Source of the DNA: an uncultured Ruminococcus sp.
Lineage (GTDB): Bacteria; Bacillota; Clostridia; Oscillospirales; CAG-272
NCBI GenBank assembly: GCA_902778145.1
Contig: CACYWW010000021.1
Location: 1-33,784, forward strand
Reading direction: 5' to 3'
DNA length: 33,784 nt
In this document: piece after piece, positions 1 through 6,859 of the stretch
Layout of the letters: the number at the start of each line of letters is the position of its first letter
Position numbering within the stretch: the stretch's first letter is position 1
Translations under genes and position numbers: made by a program
Notes under the pieces: generated by a model
The model's input: the letters and a program-made list of their open reading frames with translations, nothing else
What the model was told of the DNA's origin: nothing
Databases searched by the model: none

Positions 1-350
1 TCGTCCCACTGCGGTACGCCTTCTTCGTCGTAATAAATACCTTTGATCGAGGCCTCGACCCACAGACCGTCCTCCGCGGGTATCGCGGTAAGCCTCGTCC
101 TGTGATATACTTCCGGCCCCGGCGCGGAGTAATTGCCGTCAACTCGCCGGAACAGCTCTTCCGCGTCTATCTTTACGTCGGCGAATGGCGCGAACGCCTC
201 GTCGTATACCTCGCCTCTGACTTCGATCACCGTACCGTCGTTTCTTATGACGGCTCTGACGTCGTCGCCGCGGTGCAAACCGCTCAGGGTCTTATAAAAC
301 CTGAACGTATACTCGGCGTCAAATTCCGGGTCGTCTTTGATAAAGTTCAT
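1..350 (-). CDS. Lipoprotein, downstream part in shifted frame (partial)
   Basis: This stretch is open on the minus strand from the window edge up to about position 375, in a frame one base away from the upstream lipoprotein that ends at 347. The first ATG in this frame is at 350, but it has no ribosome binding site, and the frame stays open upstream of it into the overlap with the other reading frame. The translation (for example FIKDDPEFDAEYTF, then RNDGTVIEVRGEVYDEAFA) reads like a normal soluble domain with the same codon use as the upstream part. The simplest reading is one lipoprotein gene broken by a single missing base near 376-379. I do not recognise the family. The C-terminus lies outside the window. 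Confidence 0.55.
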   Translation of the reverse strand, partial: MNFIKDDPEFDAEYTFRFYKTLSGLHRGDDVRAVIRNDGTVIEVRGEVYDEAFAPFADVKIDAEELFRRVDGNYSAPGPEVYHRTRLTAIPAEDGLWVEASIKGIYYDEEGVPQWD

Positions 351-892
351 AAAACCCGACTTCCAGTCTTCCCGACCCCGGTGTATTCGAGAATCATCGA
401 TCTTGCGAGATCCAGATAATCTTTTACGGTCGAGTTTTCGTTTATCGGCGCCACGGGGTTCAACATATCGGTGCGATTTTCCGGTCCGAATTTATATCTG
501 ACAATCTTTCCGGTGTTTTCGTTCAGCGAAACGGATACAAACGTATTTGCGCCACCACCGGTATACGTATCTATACCGCATCCGCGAGCATACGCGGTAA
601 ACGTATTGGAATATCTGAGCGTATACTCTTTGCCCATAACTTCAAATTCTTTCTTATCTTGGAGTTTCTTATCCGTTTTATCTGTCTTGTGAAGAAAGTC
701 GGTATCTGAGGTTGTAAAATGAGGATCTTTAACTGCAACCGCATTTCCATGCATTAGCGGTTGGATCATCGTTGTTTCGACTTCCTCAGTTTTGAGCATT
801 TCCGAACTTGCCGCCGTTTGCTTTAAAGCGCATGATGAAAGAACGGCAAGCGTTATCACCGTGACTAAAGCTATCAAAAATTGCCTTTTCAT
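347..892 (-). CDS. Lipoprotein of unknown function, 5' part, frameshifted
   Basis: The start is the ATG at 892, preceded on the minus strand by a strong AGGAGG at 7-9 bases; an upstream in-frame start at 955 has no such site. The N-terminus is a lipoprotein signal (MKRQFLIALVTV, then a hydrophobic run and the lipobox LSSC), so the mature protein should be lipid-anchored outside the cytoplasmic membrane. After a short polar linker comes a soluble domain with YTLRYSNTFTAYARGCGIDTY and FVSVSLNENTGKIVRYKFG, which look like beta strands. The frame ends at 347 with an unconvincing tail (GKTGSRVL). Adding one G to the GGGG run at 376-379 (minus strand) joins it to the frame that continues to the window edge. 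It could be a real inactivating mutation or an assembly error. Family not recognised. Confidence 0.6.
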   Translation of the reverse strand: MKRQFLIALVTVITLAVLSSCALKQTAASSEMLKTEEVETTMIQPLMHGNAVAVKDPHFTTSDTDFLHKTDKTDKKLQDKKEFEVMGKEYTLRYSNTFTAYARGCGIDTYTGGGANTFVSVSLNENTGKIVRYKFGPENRTDMLNPVAPINENSTVKDYLDLARSMILEYTGVGKTGSRVL

Positions 893-1107
893 TTTGCCCT
901 CCTTAGTTGAATCTGAAATCGGTGTTATATCAATATAGCTGACTTTGGTTGGCATTGGACGAAATCACATCCCTCATATGATAAATACGTTTTTTTTCTC
1001 TCCGGGTCACCGAAAAAAAAGATATTTCGGCTCGGCGTCAGACGAATTCAGCTTGCCCGACTGTCTTTCAGCTGAATTGCCGCTTCGCGGCAGCTTTTAT
1101 AGGGTGT

Positions 1108-1131
1108 AAAAAGGCGCCGGGGCGCCTTTTT
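1108..1131 (-). terminator. Rho-independent terminator
   Basis: AAAAAGGCGC (1108-1117), loop CGGG and GCGCCTTTTT (1122-1131) form a perfect hairpin with A and T runs on the two sides, so it can stop transcription in either direction. It lies 64 bases past the stop of the deacetylase gene and should terminate that minus-strand transcript. A smaller GC hairpin (TGCCGC-TTC-GCGGCA, 1078-1092) follows. Nothing gene-like was seen in the rest of 893-1194. Confidence 0.75.
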
Positions 1132-1194
1132 CGGTTTTCTTCGCTATATGGTAAGTATCTTGTCCTGAGACCGTAATGCCTGATCATGTGCCCG

Positions 1195-2175
1195 TCAATC
1201 AGCCGGGTCTTCAATGTAAGACGGTATCTCGTCCTTGAAAAGCTGATAGAATTCGGAAACGGTGACGCGCTCGACGCCTTCCGCCTCGGCTATCATTTTT
1301 ATGAACTGCTCCAGCTTGTCGTAGCTGTTATAGATATCGAGCTCGTAGCCGTGTCCCCAGCAGAAGAAGAGCATATCCTCGGTGCATTCCGCGTCAAGGA
1401 ATCTCTGAAAATCGCTGAAAAGCGTCGCCTCGCTGATCTCGGCGGTCGGCTCCAGCCATAAGAACTCTTTCGGCAGATCGAATTTGTGAGTGGACGTGGT
1501 GCCGCGCCCGAGTCTGATAGACGTGTTCTCGTACGCTATCTTCATAAGCGTGCGCGTGACGTTGGGGTCGCCTCCGGGCCATGCCATGACGACGGGATAA
1601 ATACCGGTGAGCTTGTATATGTTCTTAGCGTCGTTTTCAAGCTCGCTTTTCACCTTTTTCACGTTGTTCTGATACTGATCGAGCGGCAGATGGTTGAGCG
1701 TGTGCGACGCGAGATCAAACCCGTCGTATATACCGGACTGCACCTCTTTTTTCGTGAACCTCACGTGGGGCACTCCGACGGCTTTTGACCAGTCGACGCC
1801 GTAAAGGCCGGTGCTGATGAAGAACGTGACGTCGTAATAATTATACTTCTTGCACATCTCGATTATCTTCAGATCCTGCTGCGTCGCGTCGTCGAAGCAA
1901 AGACAAACGTACTTTTTCGGCGTGCCGTCGCGTACTATGCCGGAATCAAGCCCGGCGTATACGGTTTCCGGCGTTGTATCCGGAGCTTCTGTCGTGATCT
2001 CTTCGGTAGTCATTTCTTCTGTCGTCACCTCTTCCGCTGTAGACGGTTCTTCCGTCGTTATGACCGTCGGCTCTTCCGATTCCGGCCCGATTGTCCCTGT
2101 CTCGCCAGAGCATGCAACGAAGCAGAGAAACATCACTGCGGACATTACGATCGATAATACTTGTTTTATTTTCAT
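1195..2175 (-). CDS. Polysaccharide deacetylase-like lipoprotein (NodB-type fold)
   Basis: This is a predicted surface lipoprotein of 326 residues with a divergent NodB-homology (carbohydrate esterase 4 type) domain. The start is the ATG at 2175, with AAGGAGG nine bases upstream; an ATG-containing extension to 2202 lacks a site. Residues 1-22 form a lipoprotein signal ending FVAC. Residues about 40-71 are a Thr/Glu-rich spacer built on TTEE repeats. The catalytic part keeps CFDDA (Asp95-Asp96, motif 1), SHTLNH (His158 and His162, motif 2), a WPGGD motif near 200 and a late CWGHGYE with His275. These fit metal-dependent deacetylation of a cell-wall or exogenous polysaccharide, but the usual TFDDG is altered, so substrate and activity are uncertain. 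It is transcribed alone and ends at the hairpin at 1108-1131. Confidence 0.8.
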   Translation of the reverse strand: MKIKQVLSIVMSAVMFLCFVACSGETGTIGPESEEPTVITTEEPSTAEEVTTEEMTTEEITTEAPDTTPETVYAGLDSGIVRDGTPKKYVCLCFDDATQQDLKIIEMCKKYNYYDVTFFISTGLYGVDWSKAVGVPHVRFTKKEVQSGIYDGFDLASHTLNHLPLDQYQNNVKKVKSELENDAKNIYKLTGIYPVVMAWPGGDPNVTRTLMKIAYENTSIRLGRGTTSTHKFDLPKEFLWLEPTAEISEATLFSDFQRFLDAECTEDMLFFCWGHGYELDIYNSYDKLEQFIKMIAEAEGVERVTVSEFYQLFKDEIPSYIEDPAD

Positions 2176-2457
2176 ATATCGCGTCCTCCTTTTCACGCAC
2201 ATTATAACACATGCCTGTGTAAAAGTAAATATTTTTGGCTCACATTTTTTTATTTATTTGCAAACAATCCGGAATGAGCCGGAATATCAAGGAATTATGC
2301 GGTTATTGAGATTTGTCAAACATTTTTGAATAGGCTTTAATCTTTAAGACGATTGTTATGCCGATAATCCAATTTGTCGAACAGTTAGTATAATTGTAAA
2401 ACAATTGTAAAAATGGTCGAAAATATGCCATCAGCATACCATACCGACGGATTTATA

Positions 2458-2466
2458 TGATATAAT
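2458..2466 (+). promoter_or_regulatory. Candidate extended -10 promoter
   Basis: TGATATAAT is a good extended -10 element (TGn followed by TATAAT at 2461-2466) about 170 bases ahead of the small gene at 2637. No clear -35 is seen at 17 bases. The surrounding 2200-2636 is very AT-rich, so chance matches are likely. No other gene was found in this 430-base gap. Confidence 0.3.
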
Positions 2467-2636
2467 CACAAAAGTAAATCAATTGGCAGAATTATAAGAT
2501 TATGAATCGGCGTTATGATGATCTTTTACTTTTTCAGAATCGATCAGCTGAAAAGATAACTGTTTCATCATGTTGATTCAGACAACTGAAAGCTTGTATC
2601 CGGAATCTATAAAAACTGAATTACGGGGGGTTAGAT

Positions 2637-2891
2637 ATGTATTACGATTCAGAATTTGAGATAATTGAAAAACTTGCTGTGATCGGCCGAAAGGATATAA
2701 AGCATCCAAAGGAATTAAATATTGTTCAGTGGGGAGATATGAAGCCAAAATTTGATCTTAGAAAATGGAACAACGGAGAACCGCTTAAAGGTCTCACCCT
2801 CGATGAAGAAGAAGCATACGATTTGATGATCGAACTTAATGCATTCTTTAAAGGAGGAAGAAAACTTCCCCCCGGAAAATATAACGAATAA
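2637..2891 (+). CDS. YdbC/PC4-like single-stranded DNA-binding protein
   Basis: This 84-residue protein resembles the bacterial YdbC branch of the PC4 (transcriptional coactivator p15) family. These are small dimeric ssDNA-binding proteins. The matching pattern is FEIIEKLAVI near the start, KELNIVQWGDMKPKFDLRKW in the middle and KGLTLDEEEAYDL towards the end; the W, the KxDxRxW core and the KGxTLxEEE segment are the hallmarks of the family. The ATG at 2637 follows GGGGGG at a usable distance, though this is not a strong ribosome binding site. The gene is much richer in A+T than the main genes around it and lies at the start of a region with recombinase and restriction remnants, which suggests it came with an accessory element. 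The precise role is not known. Confidence 0.7.
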   Translation: MYYDSEFEIIEKLAVIGRKDIKHPKELNIVQWGDMKPKFDLRKWNNGEPLKGLTLDEEEAYDLMIELNAFFKGGRKLPPGKYNE

Positions 2892-2961
2892 TCAAGAGTT
2901 GATAATAGAATTGTAATCATTGTCAATCAAATACGAAAATACTAAAAAATAATAATTTGCG

Positions 2962-3098
2962 CGACTGCGGTCGTGTTGTTATGATTGCCTGCTGCGAGTT
3001 ATGAGTTATGATTGACTTCGTCCAGTTATGAACGGCTGTCGCTATGTTTGGCAGGCGGGCGATCATATCATAACTTTTTGCGCAGGCAAAAATCATAA
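2962..3098 (+). repeat. GTTATGA repeat cluster with small hairpins
   Basis: The gap between the genes at 2637 and 3158 contains GTTATGA four times in direct orientation (2978, 2998, 3005, 3025) and inverted at 3068-3074, with TCATAA again at 3093. Small hairpins flank it: CGAC-TGCG-GTCG at 2962-2973 and TTTTTGC-GCAG-GCAAAAA at 3075-3092. GCAGGC near 3051 can also pair with GCCTGC near 2987, so much of the block may fold into a larger stem. No open reading frame is present. It looks like a REP- or MITE-like intergenic repeat. Confidence 0.5.
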
Positions 3099-3157
3099 GA
3101 CCAATAACATTTAACGAGCTAAATTATTGTTTATCATAGAAAACGGAGGAACATAAA

Positions 3158-3514
3158 ATGAAACTAAATAAAAAAATGAGCAAAATGATTGCAGAACTTG
3201 AGTTTTTAATCGGTTCTGAGTGTTATAATCCCAATTCATATGATGGATGGAATGATATAGAGGGGTGTGATTTTAGGTATCCAATCAATTTACCTGATAA
3301 AGAAGGTAATTACAAAAAGATACGAATGAATCTTAATGAGTCTGCTCTGATCAGTCCGGAAGACATTACACCGGAAGCCGTTACCTTCATGAAATATAGG
3401 TTTGGTTCTAATGAGTTGTATATAGGCAAGGGAATAATTAAAGTACTTGAATTTCTTGAAAATAGATATGGCCTAAACTTCAATGAATTGGAGTCCGCAG
3501 CAAAAAAACACTAA
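3158..3514 (+). CDS. Hypothetical protein, 118 aa
   Basis: The ATG at 3158 follows CGGAGGAACATAAA, a convincing ribosome binding site. The protein has no signal peptide or membrane segment. A basic start (MKLNKKMSKMIAELEF) is followed by a polar, aromatic-rich middle (YNPNSYDGWNDIEG, FRYPINL) and a C-terminal helix (GIIKVLEFLENRYGL), suggesting a small alpha/beta cytoplasmic protein. I do not recognise a family. Codon use is AT-rich like its neighbour at 2637. The genes downstream are a recombinase remnant and an hsdS pseudogene, so it is probably part of the same acquired segment. Confidence 0.6.
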   Translation: MKLNKKMSKMIAELEFLIGSECYNPNSYDGWNDIEGCDFRYPINLPDKEGNYKKIRMNLNESALISPEDITPEAVTFMKYRFGSNELYIGKGIIKVLEFLENRYGLNFNELESAAKKH

Positions 3515-3520
3515 CGTATC

Positions 3521-3541
3521 ACTCCCACCAACGGCGGGAGT
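3521..3541. repeat. Hairpin upstream of recombinase remnant
   Basis: ACTCCC (3521-3526) and GGGAGT (3536-3541) form a six-base inverted repeat with a nine-base loop just past the gene ending at 3514. There is no T run after it, so it is a weak terminator candidate. It may instead be part of the recombinase leader. Confidence 0.3.
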
Positions 3542-3601
3542 AACCAAGGAACAGCCGTTGAGCAGTCGTTCTCTTGAGATCAAATCAAAGGAGACAGAAC
3601 G

Positions 3602-3736
3602 ATGAAAGACGAAAAAACAAAAGAGATTTTGCAGCAGATGCTGCCGTATCTCGACAACGCGCAAATGGAGCAGTTGCAAAATTTACTAGGGCATCAACAG
3701 ATAGGCACCACGCTGAAATACGCGACGGTCAAATAG
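3602..3736 (+). pseudogene. Tyrosine recombinase remnant (internally deleted, 44 codons)
   Basis: An intact little frame starts at the ATG at 3602 behind a good AAAGGAGA site. Its first ~28 residues (MKDEKTKEILQQMLPYLDN and AQMEQLQ) look like the N-terminal helix of phage-type integrases. It then jumps to LLGHQQIGTTLKYATVK, which fits the C-terminal box of tyrosine recombinases (LGH..I.TT..Y), including the nucleophile Tyr. The core with the Arg, Lys and first His of the active site, some 250 residues, is missing, so it cannot recombine DNA. Start and end are in frame, so the fusion may still be translated. The hsdS remnant follows directly. Recombinases of this class are often found next to phase-variable hsdS genes. 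The family call rests on motif recognition only. Confidence 0.55.
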
Positions 3737-3784
3737 AGCAACGTAAAGTTATCGCATAGGAAATACATAGGATAAGGGAGATTT

Positions 3785-4399
3785 ATTATTGGAGAATGGA
3801 AGGATTGTCTGTTATCGGATTTGGGGACTATCGTTGGAGGTGCTACTCCCTCTACTAAAAATCCTGAAAACTATGATAATGGATCTATTGCTGGGATTGA
3901 TCCAAAGGATCTTTCGGATTTTTGAGGGCGTTTCATTTCTCGTGGCGAAAGACTTATTACAAAAGCGGGGCTAAACAGTTGCTAAACTCAGCTGATGCCA
4001 AAAAATAGTGTGTTGTTTTCTTCACGCGCTCCAATTGGATATATCCCAATTGCAAGTAATGAATTGTGCACTAATCAGGGCTTCAAAAGCGTCATTCCAA
4101 ATGACATCACAGACTATCTGTTCTTCTATTATCTGTTTAAATACAATAAAGACGCCATAGAGAACCTCGGAAGCGACACAACGTTTAAGAAAGTCTCCGG
4201 ATCCACTATGTGGAACATAAAAGTACGGGTGCTAGTTGCGAAAACTGAGCAAGAACAGATTTCCGCTGTTCTTGGATCGATTGATGACAAAATTGAAGAG
4301 AATGAAAGGATAAACAAAATATTCTGCTTATACCCTTGTAGTATAGTGGAAGTACGCCTTGACAGGAAGCGAGAGTTCGAATCTCTCCGAGGTTTTTAA
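3785..4399 (+). pseudogene. hsdS pseudogene (type I restriction specificity subunit fragment)
   Basis: One reading frame carries a target-recognition half of an HsdS DNA-specificity protein. It begins GEWKDCLLSDLGTIVGGATP and continues through TKNPENYDNG, GRFISRGERLITKAGL, VLFSSRAPIGYI, ELCTNQGFKS, TTFKKVSGSTMWNIKV and SAVLGSIDDKIEENERIN, the last being the conserved helix after the recognition domain. It is interrupted in the same frame by TGA (3923-3925) and TAA (3983-3985), and an expected WITPKDL reads GIDPKDL, so it is decaying. Similarity stops near 4320; the remaining codons to the stop at 4399 run through a tRNA remnant. No hsdR or hsdM is in the window. The part from the ATG at 3995 is open for 134 codons and may be called as a gene by software. 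Confidence 0.75.
4332..4394 (+). pseudogene. Decayed tRNA (tRNA-like remnant)
   Basis: The segment folds like a tRNA missing part of its middle. ACCCTTG (4332-4338) pairs with CGAGGTT (4388-4394) with one mismatch. GTAT-AGTGGAA-GTAC (4341-4355) is a D arm. GAGAG-TTCGAAT-CTCTC (4371-4387) is a perfect T arm with the TTCGAAT loop. Only 14 bases lie between the D and T arms where about 21 are needed, so the anticodon arm is damaged; CCTTGACAGG hints at a Gly- or Val-type ancestor. No CCA follows. It could also be the tRNA-end attachment site left by an integrated element. Confidence 0.4.
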
Positions 4400-4734
4400 T
4401 TGCGTCTGGCTAATGACGCATCTGAAAGCGTTTGGGGTTTGGCAGGGACATGCTTGGGTCAATGAATCACCCCCGATTCTAATCCGTAATATAAGTCGCT
4501 CCCGTCGTCAAGGTTCCATCATAACCGGTACGCAGTGAAAGCCGGTTTCATTATAAATATGAGAACGTGTAAACAGCGTTCTTTTTTTATCACTTACGAG
4601 CTATCTTGAAGATGGATCTATATAACAGATTACAAGATTGTTATCTGCAAAACAGAAGCCTCAATCTATGAAAGCCAAATAACTTGTGGTAAAAAGAAAT
4701 ATTGTTGCTATAGTATATATTTTCGCAAATTTTA
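4400..4734 (+). other. Intergenic region with hairpins and terminator
   Basis: No coding region was found in this gap. It holds three hairpins: TGCGTC/GACGCA (4401-4406 with 4415-4420), AACCGG/CCGGTT (4523-4528 with 4542-4547) and the terminator at 4562-4588. A short non-coding RNA ending at that terminator is possible, but no promoter for it is obvious. It may equally be debris of the element described upstream. Confidence 0.35.
4562..4588 (+). terminator. Rho-independent terminator
   Basis: AGAACG (4562-4567) and CGTTCT (4577-4582) form a stem with a nine-base loop, followed by an uninterrupted T run to 4588. It closes off the AT-rich region before the nucleoside hydrolase promoter. Confidence 0.65.
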
Positions 4735-4763
4735 TTGACTTTACCGGCGCTGTATGTTAGAAT
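4735..4763 (+). promoter_or_regulatory. Sigma-A promoter of nucleoside hydrolase gene
   Basis: TTGACT (4735-4740), a 17-base spacer and TAGAAT (4758-4763) match the housekeeping consensus closely. Transcription would start near 4770, leaving a leader of under 20 bases that carries the AAGGAG ribosome binding site, so leader-based control is unlikely. Confidence 0.75.
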
Positions 4764-4786
4764 AAAACAAAAAAAGGAGTGCTAAA

Positions 4787-5701
4787 ATGACTGAATCCGA
4801 AAGACTGAAAAACCTTGAGGTGCCGACTCACCCGATAGACTGCGTCCTCGACACCGATACGTATAATGAGATTGACGACCAGTTCGCCCTCTCCCTGCTC
4901 GTGAAGCACGAGAAAACGAACGTCCGCGCGATATACGCCTGCCCGTTCTTCAATTCCAATTCCACCTCGCCCGAGGACGGTATGGAAAAAAGCTACGACG
5001 AGATAATGAACCTTCTCACGCTTATGGGCGAGGAGGATATGAAAAAGAACGTGTACAAGGGAAGCCGCGGATATCTGACCGATGAGAAGACCCCGGTCGA
5101 TTCGCCCGCCGCACGCCACCTGTGCGAGCTCGCGATGAATTATTCAAAGGAGGATCCGCTGTACGTCGTATCCATCGGCTGTATAACGAACGTCGCATCG
5201 GCGATACTGATGAAGCCGGAGATCACGGAACGCATTGTCGTCGTCTGGCTCGGCGGCCATTACACCTCGTGGATCGACACGAACGAATTCAATATGATGC
5301 AGGATATCGCCGCCGCGCGCGTCGTGTTCGCCTGCGGCTGTCCGCTCGTACAGCTGCCGTGCATGGGCGTCGTCTCGTCGTTCTACGTCTCGGGTCCCGA
5401 GCTTGACTATTGGATCAAAGGCAAAAACGCCCTGTGCGACTACCTCGTAAAGCACACGACGGAGGCAGCCGAGGAGTACGCGAAGGGCAGAGTTTGGAGC
5501 CGCATCATCTGGGACGTCACAGCTGCGGCGTGGCTCATAAACGACGGCGGACGCTTCATGCTCTCCGAGATCATACACACGCCGATACCCGAATACGATC
5601 ACCGCTACGCCGAAAACGCCCGCGGACACTTCATGTGCCGCGTGACGCACATTTTCCGCGACCAGCTTCTGCAGGAGCTTTTCAGAGTCCTTGCCAAATA
5701 A
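4787..5701 (+). CDS. Nucleoside hydrolase (IUNH family)
   Basis: A cytoplasmic ribonucleoside hydrolase of 304 residues that should cleave the N-glycosidic bond of nucleosides to free base and ribose for purine/pyrimidine salvage. Near the N-terminus DTDTYNEIDDQFAL carries the calcium-binding Asp cluster (DTD....DD) that defines the inosine-uridine preferring hydrolase family. Later family-like segments are VVSIGCITNVA, WLGGHYTSW and the EFNMMQDIAAARVVF region, which is the second metal/ribose site in place of the usual EFN...DP.AA. Length fits the family. The ATG at 4787 follows AAAAAGGAG. It is a single-gene unit between its own promoter and the hairpin at 5791-5821. Base preference cannot be read from sequence. 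Confidence 0.85.
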   Translation: MTESERLKNLEVPTHPIDCVLDTDTYNEIDDQFALSLLVKHEKTNVRAIYACPFFNSNSTSPEDGMEKSYDEIMNLLTLMGEEDMKKNVYKGSRGYLTDEKTPVDSPAARHLCELAMNYSKEDPLYVVSIGCITNVASAILMKPEITERIVVVWLGGHYTSWIDTNEFNMMQDIAAARVVFACGCPLVQLPCMGVVSSFYVSGPELDYWIKGKNALCDYLVKHTTEAAEEYAKGRVWSRIIWDVTAAAWLINDGGRFMLSEIIHTPIPEYDHRYAENARGHFMCRVTHIFRDQLLQELFRVLAK

Positions 5702-5790
5702 ACGCTTACAAATACCGGAGAAAAACAGGTGACGCGTGGGTACGTCCCGCAATCTGGATATATAAGGATATCCGATAGGTTTAATAATAA

Positions 5791-5821
5791 ACAGGCCCGT
5801 TCGCCATGTGAACGGGTCTGT
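5791..5821. terminator. Bidirectional terminator between convergent genes
   Basis: ACAGGCCCGTTC (5791-5802) pairs with GAACGGGTCTGT (5810-5821) in a 12-base stem with one G-T pair and a seven-base loop. T-rich sequence follows on the plus side (GGTTTTTATT) and on the minus side (TTTATTATT). It serves the nucleoside hydrolase and the five-gene operon ending at 5830. Confidence 0.75.
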
Positions 5822-5829
5822 TATGGTTT

Positions 5830-6858
5830 TTATTCTGTCGCCGGCTCGGTCAGAGTCAGCGTCGCGTTGTCGCAGTCGATCTCGTACGTGAGCCCGAGCG
5901 GGAAGATACCTATCGGGTAAGCGTGACCGACGTTGACGTTGTATATCACGGGAAGATCGGGGCGCCCCGCCTCGCGCAGTGCTTTTTTCAGAACTTCCTT
6001 ATACGGCTCATACATGTCCTCGTAATCCGGTCTTCCCATTACGATACCGTTTATCTTGTCGAACATGCCGTCCGCCGCCATACCGCGCAAGGTCCACAGC
6101 AGATAATCCGGGGAAAGACCGTCCTCGCTCGTTTCAAGCAAAAGCAGCTTACCGCGCCAGTCGACACCGTGCCACAGCTCGGTGAACGCGATCATCATCA
6201 GCACCTCGACGCAGCCGCCGAGCAGCCTGCCCGAGACTTTTCCCGAGCCCTGCAGTATCTCATAGCCCGTATTTTTTCTCACGCGAGGACTTTTATCCGT
6301 GTTTTCGATGCCCCAGCGCACCTTATCACATTCATACGCGTAGAATTCACTCGGCGGTATCACGAGCTTCGGTTTCGGATCGATCAGAGTGTTTTCAAAC
6401 GACGATCTGAAATACGGGTTCATATCGACGTATTCGCCGAAGTCACACATGATATTGGCGCCGTAGTACGATACGAGTCCGGCCTTATGCATCATGAAAT
6501 GATTTGCCGTGCTGTCCGAGAATCCGGTGAAGATCTTCGGATTGCTTCTTATCACGTCAAAGTCGATATACGGCAGGAGCCTGACCGTGTCGTCGCCGCC
6601 GATCGCGCAGATGACGGCTTTTATATCCGGGTCCGAAAACGCCTGCATAAGGTCTCCGGCGCGCTCTTCGGGATGTTCGTATACGTATTTTCTGCCTTTC
6701 AGAGCGTGCGGCATCGCGATGAGCTCTATACCGTATTCCTCAAATCTTTTTTTTGCTATATCGAATTTATGAATGAGTACGGGCTCGCCGAGCGAGCCCG
6801 ATGATAATGATACGACCGCCGCCTTGTCGCCTTTTTTCAGCCTTTCGGGTTTTATCAT
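5830..6858 (-). CDS. Peptidase S66 family (LD-carboxypeptidase / MccF-like)
   Basis: A cytoplasmic serine peptidase of 342 residues in the S66 family, whose members trim the terminal D-Ala from murein tetrapeptides (LdcA) or detoxify microcin C (MccF). The catalytic triad can be read: nucleophile Ser114 in TGFSDST, Glu242 in LLLETSED and His312 in NVNVGHAYPIG. The IGGDDTVRLLPY segment near residue 87 and LLGGCVEVL near 213 are also family-like. The ATG at 6858 has GGAAGGAGAT in front and starts one base after the stop of the TPM gene, so it is the last gene of the xpaC operon. The envelope-related context favours murein peptide recycling over antibiotic immunity, but this is inference. Confidence 0.85.
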   Translation of the reverse strand: MIKPERLKKGDKAAVVSLSSGSLGEPVLIHKFDIAKKRFEEYGIELIAMPHALKGRKYVYEHPEERAGDLMQAFSDPDIKAVICAIGGDDTVRLLPYIDFDVIRSNPKIFTGFSDSTANHFMMHKAGLVSYYGANIMCDFGEYVDMNPYFRSSFENTLIDPKPKLVIPPSEFYAYECDKVRWGIENTDKSPRVRKNTGYEILQGSGKVSGRLLGGCVEVLMMIAFTELWHGVDWRGKLLLLETSEDGLSPDYLLWTLRGMAADGMFDKINGIVMGRPDYEDMYEPYKEVLKKALREAGRPDLPVIYNVNVGHAYPIGIFPLGLTYEIDCDNATLTLTEPATE

Positions 6859-6859
6859 G

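Noticed and set aside
102-419. 105-codon plus-strand frame at the left end
   Set aside because: It is opposite the two frames of the lipoprotein gene and has no start signal; the minus-strand reading is protein-like through the whole segment.
4401-4590. Insertion-sequence end (IS200/IS605-like) near AATGAATCACCCCC
   Set aside because: Only a short resemblance, with no transposase gene or paired end visible.
4764-4786. Riboswitch ahead of the nucleoside hydrolase
   Set aside because: The promoter position leaves a leader of under 20 bases, too short for an aptamer.
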